A stretch of 64,000 bases of DNA from Chimonanthus salicifolius (lineage: Eukaryota > Streptophyta > Magnoliopsida > Laurales > Calycanthaceae), in assembly GCA_013350335.1 (NCBI GenBank), contig CM023534.1, positions 19,177,302-19,241,301 on the forward strand, given 5' to 3'. Shown here piece after piece: positions 41,662-54,800 of this stretch. The notes beneath the pieces are model-generated. The model had not been told where the DNA came from. It saw only the letters and a program-made list of their open reading frames with translations, and searched no databases. How positions within the stretch are numbered: the stretch's first letter is position 1; the number at the start of each line of letters is the position of its first letter. A program made the translations under genes and the position numbers.

Positions 41662-44354
41662 GTATGCATTTTTCCCTCTTTCTCCAGCTGGAGAAAAATG
41701 CTCTTTCAGATGTCGCTTTTGTTTGGGAAAGTTTTTAGGGAGGAATCTGATGTCTGGTTGTGACAGCTGTAATAATAAGCATTCCTTTTAAGCTGAAGAT
41801 GGTTAAACCCATCTGCGGTTTTAGCTGAAAAATATATTTTCTAAGAGTACTTTGCTTTCCTTACATCAAGAAAGAGCATTGACTAATTTTTGGATTTCAC
41901 TGGTGCAATGTGCTTTGAATGTTACTTGGATTTGATAGTGGTTGAGATTTGAGAATGGTTTTCTCAAGTAATATCAGTTTAGATGGCGTGGAACCAGTAT
42001 GTGTGTGTGCCTCTTGGACTCCTCAACTTGATATGCCTAACCATTCTCTAATAGTTGTGTTGGCATACATTCTGTCTGGATGCATGGAAAGGAATAAACT
42101 TTCTCGGAAAGTGAGATATCGAAAAGAGAAACGTGATTATCCTTTTTGGTTAGAAAATGGTTGTTTCCAGGGGAAGTACTTTCCTTTCCATGCATCTTAT
42201 ATTTCTGACTTTGGTCCTATTGATTTGCTTTTCCGGACCATTTGTCACTATATTAATGATAAAAACAAAGAAAGATTTGTGTGTTTCTTTATCTTAGGTC
42301 ACAGTTGGAAGGACGGATGGAAATCCTCCATCGTAGAGTAGCTGATGCACTGATGTGGGGAATGAAATGAGGGATGTGCATTCTCACTTTTAGTGGCCTG
42401 TTATTGTTTTCTTATAATGGCATGGCAGTCTTGAACTATGAGCATATCTATAATTGTTCATGAAGGCCTTGGAATGTGTTGATCAGAAGTGAGGAGATGA
42501 TAGGATTTCTTAGGTGGTGGGTGAGTTGCGTTAAACAAGGAATCAATAGAGAAATGATAGCTATAGTTGATAGTAAGAGCAATGGATAGTCACGTGGCGT
42601 CATTCTACATTATAAGTTATGCAACAACAAAACATTTTAGCTTTCATATAAAACAAAAACCCTTGGCACTTATTGAAACTGATGAAGCATTTCTAGAAAT
42701 GGAATAGGTAGCAAATGAATCATGAACACATGGTGCTGACTTTATGGAGAAATTTAGAAGGCTGGAAAATGGTTTGAGGGACAAAGTTGGGGTGATTGAA
42801 TGTTAGCATGTTGACTCTTTGAGTTGTAGTAATGTTTGGTGCGAACACTTTTAGTAATGAAATTTGACATATAGGGTCCAATTAATGCAATCAAATTTCT
42901 AGAAGGATATAAAAACAAACTTTTTGTGGAGGTGACAACTATATTTGGAAGCCTTTGTATATGTTTGTGCCTAACTGCTTGAAGTTGGATCCTGTTCACC
43001 ATATTAGCCCCACAAAAGATGGAGTAGGAAACATTATGGAAAAATTTGATTGGTAGCATTAATTTATTTTTCTTTGCTGGAGTGGGGCACTACCAACTAG
43101 GGCCAAGAAAATGTACATGCTATACTAATCACATGTAATGTTCATTTTATTATCACCACTTTAGAAATGACCACATTGACAAGGCCATGAAAATAGTTCC
43201 AATAGAAGAGATCGAGGGAGTGTTGTTTGAGGTGCTTTGAACATGTAACTGGGAGATTAGAAATAGTCCTTTTTGAAGAATTGAAAAACCATAAATACAA
43301 GGTACAAGGAGGAGAGAGAGAGGCCATTAACATAGAGGAATGTAATAAAAAAGGATATGATAAATCGTGAAGTATGCAAAATGTGTTTATGATGGGGTTG
43401 AAAGGAAGAGACGAGTACAACTCAAAAAGTTGACCCCTAATATATTGGAAATTGGTCTTGATTATGATGATGATAATTTACCACTCATTTTTCTTAAATC
43501 ACTATTATCACAAGTTATCTAAAATCAATCTTACTTGACCATCTTTATATTTTTGTAAGTACTTTTAAGCTTTTGTTAGGTCACCTAGTTCCTTCTTCCA
43601 AAAACCCATTCTTCCTTCTTGTTGAACTTTAATTGAGTTTTTAGCTTTATTAAATGGGCCTTAAACTTTTTTTTTTTTTGTTTCAGTGCCAATTGATAAA
43701 TTGGCCAAGCTGAGGAAGTTTGCCTGTAAGATCCAACTAAATAGCTCAACATGGCCTAACTTCAACATCCTTGCTCTCTTTCATCAAAATTGAAGCCTTA
43801 TCTATTCGGGGTTGTTGGTTTGGCTTGACTACAACTACAACCATCCTTGTTGCCGCCATAATCTGATCCTTGAATAGTTATTCCATTGTTTTTTGTTGGC
43901 TTATTTAGTTGGACTAGTCTACTAAGCCCCACTAAAACCCATGCTCTCTATCACTCTGAAATATGTCAATTCTCATCATTTTCTTTCCTTTTAGTTCCTT
44001 GAACTTAGAAGTTGTAACACTTAGGTTCTTTGTAAGGATATTCTTGATCTCTTTTTTTTATTGGAGCAACCATTATGTTGCCTCGTATGTACTCATTGGT
44101 CATTACTGATTTTGTTTTTCTTGTTACTTTACACATACATCTTAACATATGCATCCTGGCTGACTGTAATTTATCAGTTTATCTTCTTGCCATTTCTTCA
44201 TTGTTCCATGTAGAAATGCATGCTTAATTATTATAGTGTTATCCTATAGAAACATACATTTAATCAGCATGGCACTAGTTGATCCATAGCTCGCTACAAA
44301 TTCCTCTCCATGGTGTATGTTGTACAACAAGCACTAATCCTACTTGCATACATC

Positions 44355-44694
44355 GGGTGTGTTTGGCAATTGGTAGATTTTGAAAGTGGAGATTCTAAAT
44401 TTACAATATTAGTAGAAAATCTACTTAGGTTAAACTCTTGTGGTTTGATTGTCATTAGATGATGGAGAGATTGGTTGTTACTAGAGGGAAAGGGTCTGAG
44501 GGGGTTTCTAACTGAATTCAGACTAAGGAGACGGAGATCCACTTATAAAAGGTACCCCCCATAACTCAAAATCTCCTATTTTTCCACATATTTGCTTTTA
44601 ATCTATTGTCTGCCAAATGTGTAGATTGAGATCTCTGGTTTTCTGGAGATTGAAAGTTCTAATCTTTGGAGATTTGGAGTTGCCAAACACACTC
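44355..44694. mobile_element. MITE with GGGTGTGTTTGGCA termini
   Basis: The left end GGGTGTGTTTGGCA and the reversed right end GAGTGTGTTTGGCA match at 13 of 14 bases around a 340-bp, non-coding, AT-rich body with subterminal GGAGAT/ATCTCC words. The target duplication is not clear. The GTGTTTGG core is typical of hAT and Harbinger MITEs. Confidence 0.65.
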
Positions 44695-44769
44695 TAAGTC
44701 AAACCCCTCTTTTGAAGTATTAGATTTTTGTTTTAGTTGTACTCTTTCCAAAAGTTTCATCGTTTGCCA

Positions 44770-44930
44770 TCATTGTCCTCATCGTCATCATCATCAAAGC
44801 CACTAATCCCATTTGTTTGGGTCGGCTACTTAGATGTTCTTTCCCATTCTTTTTTATCAAATGTCCCTTTGTTGCCATACAATCCATCATGTACTTCCTT
44901 AACCTTTCTGACATAGTGTGGAACAAGGTC
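44770..44930. repeat. Remnant of a dispersed repeat with TTGGGTCGGCTAC
   Basis: Contains a CATCATCATCATCAAAGCC word followed by TTGTTTGGGTCGGCTACTTA and CCATACAATCCATCATGTAC. I recognise this phrase order from dispersed non-LTR repeats of many plants. The exact family is not determined here. Confidence 0.4.
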
Positions 44931-45393
44931 GGGTTTGGAATGGGTGGGTGGCTTGGTCAAAGTGACAAATAAATGGGTTTACTGGGATTTTTGGATCATT
45001 AAATGGGTAAATGGCTATTAAATGGGATTGATAAATGGATTTAATGGGTTGGGTGCTAAACGGGTCAAGGAGAGAGGGGTTAGGCAAATCAAGCCGTGTT
45101 CACACCTAGAGGGAGAGGCGCGATGGGACAATGGAGGAAATGGGCAGGGTCTCTGCTGAAGTGGGTTCGTTCCAAGCAATCTTGGGAACCAGGTTGAGGG
45201 ATAATGGGGTGAAGGATAGAACGGGTAGAAGGGTGGAGAAACAGGTTCGGTTTGGTTCAACAACAGGTAAAACGGAGGTGGGATAAAGTTAAGGAAAAGG
45301 AAAGGGAAAAAAGCAATCGTTTGCTCAATGGTTCATGTAGTAGGGCTGAGGCGGTGGTTTGGGCGAGAGGCAGCAATGGAAAGGAAGGAAAGG

Positions 45394-45395
<2 letters not shown>

Positions 45396-45428
<33 letters not shown>
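45396..45428. repeat. (GA)n microsatellite
   Basis: An uninterrupted run of GA dinucleotides within a purine-rich zone of intron 1. Confidence 0.9.
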
Positions 45429-45431
<3 letters not shown>

Positions 45432-47439
45432 AGCAAGGCCCTATTTGCATTTCTTTTCAATAACTTTACGTGTTTGTTAGCGCGTGCGCTCTCTCACTCT
45501 CTTCTTATTGTTGTTTGCCATTTTTTGAAACATGTCCTCGTTTCTTCAATAGCCTCTTGAACTTTTGTACACTGTTTACCTCTTCTGTAGGACTCTATGC
45601 TGCTTCCTTTTTCTTGCTTTCTTTTTCTTCCTTTAAAAAAATACAATTTCCCATTTAAGACCACCATTTATTAGAATTCATACACCAAACTTAATCACTA
45701 TTGTCCAATGTGGTTTTCTCTCTCTTAATGTTATCTACATGGTCCACATTTAACAATAATGTTCATGATATTTTGTCAATAATTTAATTTTTATCCGAAG
45801 CAATCATACATTAATTTAGATAAGCTTAGGTTTATGGATGAAATCCAGGCAGATAGTGTTATGCATTATGATGTAGGTGGATGGTCTTGTGCAAGTTTTG
45901 GCTTATGTGATTGGAAGTTGTATAGCTGGAGTTGAGTCTTTCATAGTTAGTGATGTGCTACTTATGGAAAAAGGGTGGCAGATAATCAATGGTGCAAGGA
46001 AACTGACGACAATGGAACCTTTCCAAAATTTTTTTTTCTGGTGATAAGAGAGTACTGCAGTTTAGGTATTCCATTATAATTGTTGAAGGTGATTATGAAA
46101 TGAAAAATTGCTTCTTGCAAGATGGGATAAGGCTTTTCATTGTCTTAAAAATTTGGTTGTCAGAGGCAGGAAAGGAATATCTCATCATAGATTTGGTGCT
46201 AGAGTTTGGCCCCATTATTCACTAGAGGTGAGCCACATCAAAAGATTGCATGCAGTTGTAGGCAATGATTTTATTCCAAGTATGATGTGTTTTTTTATGG
46301 CAACAAAATAATTCATTGTCAATGTTATCTGGTCTTAACCATGTAAATGTGCTACTTACTGAGTGTCGTGAAGCAAGCAAGGTTACATGAAGAAACCCAT
46401 AAGAACCTGAGGAAATAAATTCTAAATTTAAAAATAATCAGAGGACTACCAACTTGCTAACTCATGAGGAGCAAGGGTAAAAGGGAAGGAACACTTGTTT
46501 GTTGTCATAATTTACAGCTTTAGGAGGTGGTACATATGATACACTGCAGGATTACAACTAGAAAGTGTTCCTTCCCTTTTGTCTGTATTTCTCATGAGTT
46601 TGAAATGTGGTAGTAATGAGGTTATTTGTACAAACATCCCTACCAGAAGATAAATAAGGAGATGAAAATCAAGGACAAGAAAGCATCATCCCATAGAAAG
46701 ATTGCTGCCTACTCAATCCTTGTTTTGTTATGTTTTGTGTTTTACCTTACTAGTTGAGACTGATTCCCAGATATGTAATGGTATGAAAACTTTTTATATG
46801 TGGAATCCATATCCTTGCTGTTTCCATGGAGTGCAGCTGTTGTATCCATGCCATATTTGAGCAGCATAGGTTGAAACCAACATTGGCGCTGATAACATTT
46901 TGATCTCAATGCACCAAATCCAACCTCAATGGAGCTTTCATTTTTCTCATGTCCTTACTGCATTGGCAGAATAATCCTCTATGATAAACTTGATTGGCCA
47001 AGATTTTTCTCACATCCATACTTGTGCACATATATGCATGTATTTATGGATGAATGGTGATATCCAAATTCAGTTCCCATGAACTGGCCTTGGCCCGGTA
47101 TTCGTGGTTGCAAGGTAATTTTCTTCATCAACATAAGATTCATGAGATTATCGTCATTATCAAAGCCTTGTATATCTGGTGTTGACTTCATCAGTTCAAC
47201 TTTTCCACTTGTTCAGTCCAAGATAAACATGAGATCATCAAATTGCAAATATTATTTTGATTAAACAGTGATATTCACATTAATTCGAGTGACATTTGTG
47301 TGAATGAAAATTCCTTTTCTGTTATATCCAAAGGTTTGCCTCTTTTGATAATTGGGATCCACTACTGTTTTCATTTTACTCCTGTTACTTGTGCTTATTT
47401 ACCCCCTTTAGACCTAATCCAACACGGGAGTTATCTATA

Positions 47440-47443
<4 letters not shown>

Positions 47444-47498
<55 letters not shown>
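47444..47498. repeat. (TC)n microsatellite
   Basis: Long TC run with one TTTC interruption near its right end. It leads directly into the 85-bp duplication. Confidence 0.92.
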
Positions 47499-47662
47499 AT
47501 GTGATTCACTATTGTATTGTTATATCTAAGTATCACTGATTCTTAAAAAAGAAGATGAAAGGAAAAACAAAAGAGAGTCTCTCATGTGATTCACTATTGT
47601 ATTGTTATATCTAAGTATCACTGATTCTTAAAAAAGAAGATGAAAGGAAAAACAAAAGAGAG
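47493..47662. repeat. Perfect 85-bp tandem duplication
   Basis: TCTCTCATGTGATTCACTAT...AAACAAAAGAGAG occurs at 47,493 and 47,578, back to back with no difference that I can see. The perfect match implies a recent event, or an assembly effect beside the microsatellite. Confidence 0.9.
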
Positions 47663-47687
47663 CGTCATAGTGCATTATGGTTTAGAC

Positions 47688-48907
47688 CATTGTAACAAAT
47701 ATCGCTGAGATTTTCGTTTTTATCATGAAAATCTCAGCAAAATAACCTTATCGCGATAAAAACGCGTTTTTATTGCGGAGACAGTTAATAACGGGAATTT
47801 ACAGGTAAAAATGCGTTTTTAATGCTAGAAATTATAAAATCATGATAAAAATGCGTTTTTACCGTTTCGTTTTCTCCCCACTCTCCTCTTCCACCGTGAC
47901 ATGCACGGAACTAACACGCCTTCACTTCTACATTTGAGACTTTCAGCACTTGCACGGTTCCACACATTTACTTATTCTTTTCTACTCGTGTGTTGAATGG
48001 GTGAATTTTTTTCAATAGAGATTTTTTTTATTAGAAGAATTCTTTTGAATTTTTTAAAATTATAAGAAAAAAAGAAAATAATTTTCTTATGAAAAAACTT
48101 ATTTGATAAAATATTAATAGAGAAATTTAATTTGTCATCAATTTCATGGTAACTAAATAATTAAAAATTATATTCTAACATGAATATGATTATTGAATAA
48201 TATTCAATATTCCATTATATACAAGTGTATGTAGATTTCATCAAATAAAATTAATGTAAAAACCCATAAACATAATTCAAAATGGAGAATTAATCTTTAC
48301 ATTTCACATGTAAAATGTGAAATAAAAAATAATATTTTACATATAAAATTATTTTTAAGTCCTATTGAACATCAAAACAAATAAAATAGATCTATCATTT
48401 GGTGGGTCCTGTGCTTAAGTATATAGGGTAAAGTGTCACACTCCAATATGCTAATTATCATTTAACCTTTTTTGTTTTCACCTTCTCTCTTTATATTTTG
48501 AAGCACATCCAAATTAAAATAACAATTATATAAAAAGAAATTAAATGAATGAGAAGTAAATATTTAATTAACTCCACAATCATTTAAATAAAAATTAAAA
48601 ATATTAAAAAAATATGTAATTTCAATCCTTATAACAATGTCTAAATGTTTAGAAAATTGTGCAATTTGTGTTAATCTATTTTTTCTACTACAATATATAT
48701 TAAAGTTCTAAAAATATTATATTTAAGCAAAAAATCTCTTTAAACATTAACTAATTGTTATTTATTTATGATATTTATTTTTATTATTTTTTAAATATTT
48801 ATATTTTCCGCGAGATTTTCTTGTTAAATTCCCGCTAAAAATCTGAGAAGTTGAAAATATCCCATTATAATTGCCGTTAATATCCCGAGAACGAGATTTG
48901 TGACATT
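47688..48907. mobile_element. Mutator-like non-autonomous element
   Basis: A 9-bp target duplication GGTTTAGAC lies at 47,679-47,687 and 48,908-48,916, the size made by Mutator transposases. The ends ATTGTAACAAATATCG and (reversed) AATGTCACAAATCTCG match at 13 of 16 bases. The body has three AAAA(C/T)GCGTTTTT words near the left end and a very AT-rich middle. No transposase frame is visible. Confidence 0.78.
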
Positions 48908-51773
48908 GGTTTAGACTACTAATCTCATCAAAATCTTTGGCACAAACAAATTGTGAGCTTCAACCAAGGCTAGAATGAGAGGCTGTGCCAATAGCAAGTG
49001 ATTCTTTTGTGTAAAGCATATAGATGAGAGTACAAGACAAAACCTACATACTAGTGATGTAGGACAAGTTAAAGTATTGGAAACTCTAGATTTAAATAAT
49101 AGATGGATACTTATATGAGAATGCAAAATGTGTATGGTGAATCTTAAAATGATATGTATCCTGTAACCATGATTCACATAAGATGTGAGAAATTAATAAA
49201 ATAAAGAATATCAAATTCACACTCACAATTAATCAAAGAGGTTAAAAAAGGAGAATGACACATACATAAAGCTCTTAAGGTTGTATTGTTGGCCTTCAAT
49301 GCAAAATCCTTCAAAAGACTAATTAAATCACACCAAATCCTGTTTTAGGTCTTCTAGATTTAAAAATTAGTCATCCAGGGAATGAAATATGGCTACGAGA
49401 TCACCTAGAGTTTGCCAAGGGAATTAGGGGTTTGTTATTATTTATTATTATTATTTTATTTACAAACAAAACAAGGTCTCAAATAGGATCGTATGATAGG
49501 TTAGTATTAGATTTATAGGTCTAAGATAGGGATCTAAAGGTTGGGGTGCAAAACAAGGCAAAGCGAGCTTGTCCGTACGGTCGCATTGACATGTATAGAT
49601 GTTCGTACAGACTTGTGGGTCCCGACGAGGTTTTGGTGGTCGATGGTGGCGTTGGGACCTAGTATGGCTAGGGTTAGGGTTTGGATGAAATCGGGACGAA
49701 ACTAAGGTGTAGAAAGAGGGAAAAAAGATAGGAGAACAGGAAGGGAAGAAAAAGAGAGAGAAGTAGTAGTAGAAGAAAAAGGATTTGTACCTTGAGTCAC
49801 ACAAGGTTCCTTGATCTCACACCAATGAGGCAGGAGTTACACTAGATTTGCAGATTAGAGAAATTTGAATTTCTTCATTCATTCAGTAACATAAAAGTGT
49901 CTCTACAAAGGCTCACATGTGAACAATCTAAAAACAAAAAATACAAAGACAAGTCTATAACAATCTTGAAATACATATGGATTAAAACTATATGACACCT
50001 AATAAAATATAATGAAAACAAATGCCCGAATGGTAGTAGATCAACGGTCAGATCGGTCCAATCCATGAACGGACGACTAAGATGATTTAAATAGATGGAT
50101 CAAACCAATTTCTCAAATCCGCTGCTTGATCAACGGACAATCTAGGCTATCTATGGCTGGATCTTTCTCTATTCATAGTTGGATGTATTAGAAGTACGCA
50201 CAAAATCATCATCCAATCATGTTAAGGAAATATCTAGATTCCAATGTATCTTTCTTTGATGGCGTCCCATGATGTCCTCATCAACTAGGCTCAACATAAA
50301 AATTTGTGCTAGAAACCTCGCTTACTTGAATTATAAACACTAAAGATTACAAACTGGACTCAACAATAAAGATTATTCCATTGGAGAATTTCAAAGAGCT
50401 AAGGGCCCGAAATTGTTAAAATAGAAGGCCTATGTCAATATCCTAAAGGTCCTAGCCTATTTCCTCATAATTGGTTTGGTGGATTGAACTTTTGTGGGCC
50501 CATTAAACCTCAATAAACTGGAGTGACGAATATCCGATGCTTTATCTCTTCCTTATCCCTTGGACCTGGCAAAATTTACAAAGAGAGGAGGTGGAAGCAT
50601 GTAGCACTTGCTACAAAAGCAACACAAGGATAGAAGTTGGTGGTGGCCCCAATGGGGGTCTTTATCCAAGAGACATCTCTGTCTACAATAGCAAGGTTCG
50701 GGCGTCCATAGAGGATGACTAGTTTTTGGGGTTTATTTTTAGCTTATTTGTCAAAAAATTAGTAGTGGAAGATATGTACTAGTGATGTGGCATGTTTTTA
50801 TTGGGGACGGCCCTAGTATGTAGGTGTCTTGATTTCTTTAATTTTGTCTTGGTAAAAACTTTGAAGGTGTTTAGTAACCCATAGTACTCAGTTGATTTGA
50901 GTGTTTCTTCATCCTTTGTGTTATCTTGAATTTTGTTCAAATTGTTTAGAATTCCAAGTTTTAGTAGAGTGAACTTTCTATTCAAGTTTCCTAGGTGAGA
51001 GTTGTGTTTTTCTCCTTTGTGAGAGAACTTTCTTAATCCTTTGTCGAAATTGGGATTTGTCATTTCTTTGGGCCCTTTGCCTTCAGTTTATTACCTTGGG
51101 TTTAGATCTTTCCAATGCTAAATTCCAAGCTTTATATGTGATTCTAAGGTTCTTATCTTTAGAACCAAGTATTACATTGAAGACACTCTCTTAACTAAGC
51201 TTTACAAAGGACTCAGTCTTTTGATTGACTATGCATGCTGCTTTTTTTTTTTTTTGGGAACATCAGTACTAGGTATGATATTATACTAGAAGAGTACTAT
51301 TTTCCAATGATCTCTTATCACTATAATGAATGGGGGAAAACAGAGACAGACAATCTTGCAAATTTTGTGATGGATTACCCAACCTTTGAGCTTTAGAACT
51401 ATAGGTGCAACATGTGCATGGTTGTTCTCATCATGCTTTTAGTATTTTTTAAACGACAGTTTCTCGTCATATGAAACAATATTCTTGGTCTTTTTTCTAT
51501 GCCAAGTGTTATACGTTCTTGCCGACATTTTCTCCCACATACCATTCTAACCAACTTTCCTCACCCATGCTGTTAACCTGGCAATAATAATGCAGCATTT
51601 GTTTCTGGCCATCCACCCACCCCTTGCTTCGCCAAATTTTCTGCTATACTGTTAACTTATCTCGACATATCTTATGGGTCAGTAGTTATTTTGGTGGGAG
51701 AAGGTAACAATTCTATTTTATTAATTGAAATATGCGTTTCTGTATAATGATTTCCCCTGAATGTGTTCAGGCA

Positions 51774-51857
51774 ATGGAAGAAGCCTCATCTACTTGGCAT
51801 CGTTTTAGAAGAATCCCACGCCAATGCATCGCTTCAAATCTGGAGTTGGACCCATTG
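51774..51857 (+). CDS. SPK1: SPIKE1 coding exon 1
   Basis: 28 codons, MEEASSTWHRFRRIPRQ to LELDPL. It ends in phase 0 at TTG/GTTTGT. The acceptor is three bases before the ATG. Confidence 0.9.
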
Positions 51858-54800
51858 GTTTGTTATTTTTCTATAATTGTTACATTTATCCATGTCAGAT
51901 GAAAACTGTTTATTATTCTTATTCATGGGTTGAGGTGAATGATTCTAAGTGGAAGTTCCCAACTTTTCACCCTTTTCACCAGCTCTTTCCTGGTTTTGAA
52001 AGCCATCTGGTCTGTTCATGTATAAAGAGGCTGTCAGGGATCAGGTACTAACAACATGGTCCTGCTTGCAGCTTGGTGAGAATTTGGAGCAATGGCCACA
52101 TCTGAATGAACTTGTCCAATGTTACAATGCTGATTGGGTGAAAGATGAAAGCAAGTATGGTCATTATGAAAGCATTGTGTCTATGCCATTTCAGAGTCAG
52201 ATTTTTGAAGGGCCTGACACCGACTTAGAAACAGGTGAGGCAGGAATGTGATGTATGTTATTTGCTTCTATTACTGTGTCATGAGTAAAAGAGTTTCTAT
52301 GTCTTCATGGTGGATGCTATTTTTTATTTATATTTATTTATCGATTTAATTATTTTTGGGATGGTGGTGCAGAAATGCGTCTTGCCACTGTGAGGCATTC
52401 CAAGAATGAAGATGCTACTGATGATGACATTCCCAGTACCTCAGGAAGACAGTCCACGGAGGTTAGTTGTTGTTAAGGACACAGTGGGTACTTTCCAAGG
52501 AAATTGTTTGCTACACACTAAGTACTTTTTAACTCTGGTTCTGATAGATGCCAAGTTGTTAGTCATCAAATGAAACTTGGCAATATTTTAATCTTTTTTG
52601 TTGGAAGGTTTCTTGAAAATATATGTTTTAGAAAAATGGTTTCTTGGAAATATGATCTCTTAATAGTGTTTTGGGGTCCTATTAGCATCTTCCTAATATA
52701 TTACAGGTTATTAGATACTTGTAAAGCTTTTTGTTTATATCAGTAATATAAATTTCTTGTTTACCAGAAAGGAAAATATTGCAGCTCCTGTGTTTGTTCC
52801 TAGTTGGATTTTGTTGAGGGTGGTAATTTGTATTTTTGACTTTACATTTTGATGTTTAAGTGCGCTGCCCATTTTTAATCCCTAGCGTATGAAGATGGTT
52901 GTTGAAATTCCATTGTACTTTGTACACCGAGGGTATTTGTTTAGATATTACGCTCTTTGACTATGGCTGCATTTGGATGAGGGGCAAATTTTTTTGGGGT
53001 TAGGTAATATGAAAACCCCTTAAAAAGGAAAAGGTTTTCAAAAGTGAGAAAGGAGGGGTAAAAATTTGAATTTTTACCCTTACTCCTTGGTTACCAAACA
53101 AGGGTAATGAGGGGTTACACCCCCCTCATCCAAATGCAGCCTATGTGCTTTTATTTATACTCCTAAACTTAAAATTGCAATCAATCAGTATTGAAAATTC
53201 AAGTTTATCAATATCTTTTGGCATAAATTCCAAAAGGTTTGTTGTCTCCAATTATGTCTACGGGAATTTTTTTATTGCAATGATTTACCTCCAGTTTTTT
53301 TTTTTTTTTTTGCTTATGCAATATTTGATTAGTTTACATAAACATTACTTGGAATTTACTTATGTGATGTTTCTTTTTCTTTTGAAACGATGCAGCATTT
53401 TGGTGAGTCTCCACTGCCTGCTTATGAGCCTGCATTTGACTGGGAAAATGAGAGATCCATGATATTTGGGCAGAGAAGCCCAGAAACTCATCCAACACAG
53501 TTTGGCAGGTCCATCCTTGTCTGTATACATGCTACAGATATTCTTTATCTTGAACATATTCTTGCCAATGTCAAATATTAGGGACATGTTTTTCGTTTAT
53601 TTGTTGTTTTTGCTTTAGTTTCTTGCTTTTGTTGTTGATACCCTTTTATGCTTTCAGTGGATTGAAGATCTCTGTGAAGGTTTTGTCTCTATCATTTCAA
53701 GCTGGTTTAGTTGGTGAGTTTTCTTCTTGTGAATATAAGTTTTCTTGTAGATTTAATTTTTCCTTATCTCTGCAATTTCGTATCGTTTTCATCCTCCAAA
53801 ATCTCGAAACTTTGACTCAGTCACTGTGATTCAGTTTTTTGACCAAGTCTCTTTCTTGATTATTGACATTTAGTTGAGTCAAATTGAGTCAATTGAATCC
53901 TTGTGACTCTGGTAACTTTTTGAACCTTGCAAACTAGCTTCCTGGAATTCCATGTTTTGATATTAATTGGACTTGCATCTCAAGACTAAAGACTTTGAGG
54001 TTCTTTCTTGTAGAGCCTTTCTATGGTACAATTTGCTTATATAATAGGGAGAGAAGAGAGAAAATTTCAGAGGATTTTTACTTTCACGTACAACCTACTG
54101 AGATGCAGAATGTAAGTTTTTGATATCTAATGGTTTTGAGCTATGTTATTTTATATTTTTACATGATTTCATGTGTCCATCTATGCTTCTTCATTAGATA
54201 TTGTCTTTATACAATAATCTGGTTGTTAATTCTTATAGCCGTAAATGTTTTCTAATATAGATGGAAACTATTGCTATGTTTTTGTTTTCAGGCAAAAGTT
54301 GTTCCTGAGCATCGAGGTATTTTCTCACTGGATGCTCCATCAGCATCAGTGTGCTTGCTTATTCAGCTTGAGAAACCTGCTACAGAAGAAGGTGGGGTTA
54401 CCCCTTCTGTTTATTCACGTAAAGAACCTGTAAGTATAGGCATCTTATTTTATTTTTTATGCATTTTCTTGTGTAAACCTTGTTTGTGATTATGTGTACA
54501 CTTTACTGTCGGAATTAGCTGGTCCATTTATTTAGAAGACCTGCATGCTGCTCCCTATTTGTTTATTAAAATAGTTGGCTCTAATCTTCAACTCTCCATA
54601 TGTAAATTCTTTCCGGTGGCTCAATTTTTACATAGGAAAAATAAAACTACAGTAGGTTGTCCGGGCTTTAAGCTTGCTACGTCTTGATCCCAATTTGTAA
54701 CCAGCAGCTACCAACTAGCTCAAGGCTGGGTCCAGGCTGAACCTTGGAACGATTTGTCTTTGCAAGGCTCATGCCCAATTTAAGTCAGGATTATACATTT

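Larger units (their letters stand above)
41662..51770 (+). other. SPK1: SPIKE1 5'UTR intron 1 (inferred), about 10.1 kb
   Basis: Bounded by GTATGC and GTGTTCAG. The contents with recognisable structure are listed separately: a MITE at 44,355, a repeat remnant near 44,770, microsatellites at 45,396 and 47,444, an 85-bp duplication at 47,493 and a Mutator-like element at 47,688. The stretches 41,662-44,354, 44,930-47,440 and 48,917-51,770 hold no gene I can support; open frames such as 41,949-42,341, 46,108-46,311 and 49,460-49,804 have no domain. Confidence 0.5.

Noticed and set aside
41949..42341. 130-codon plus-strand open frame in intron 1
   Set aside because: It has no recognisable domain, lies inside the inferred intron, and has no convincing splice or promoter context.
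50537..51063. Open frames of 61 and 94 codons in intron 1 on opposite strands
   Set aside because: No recognisable domain and no splice or conservation evidence.
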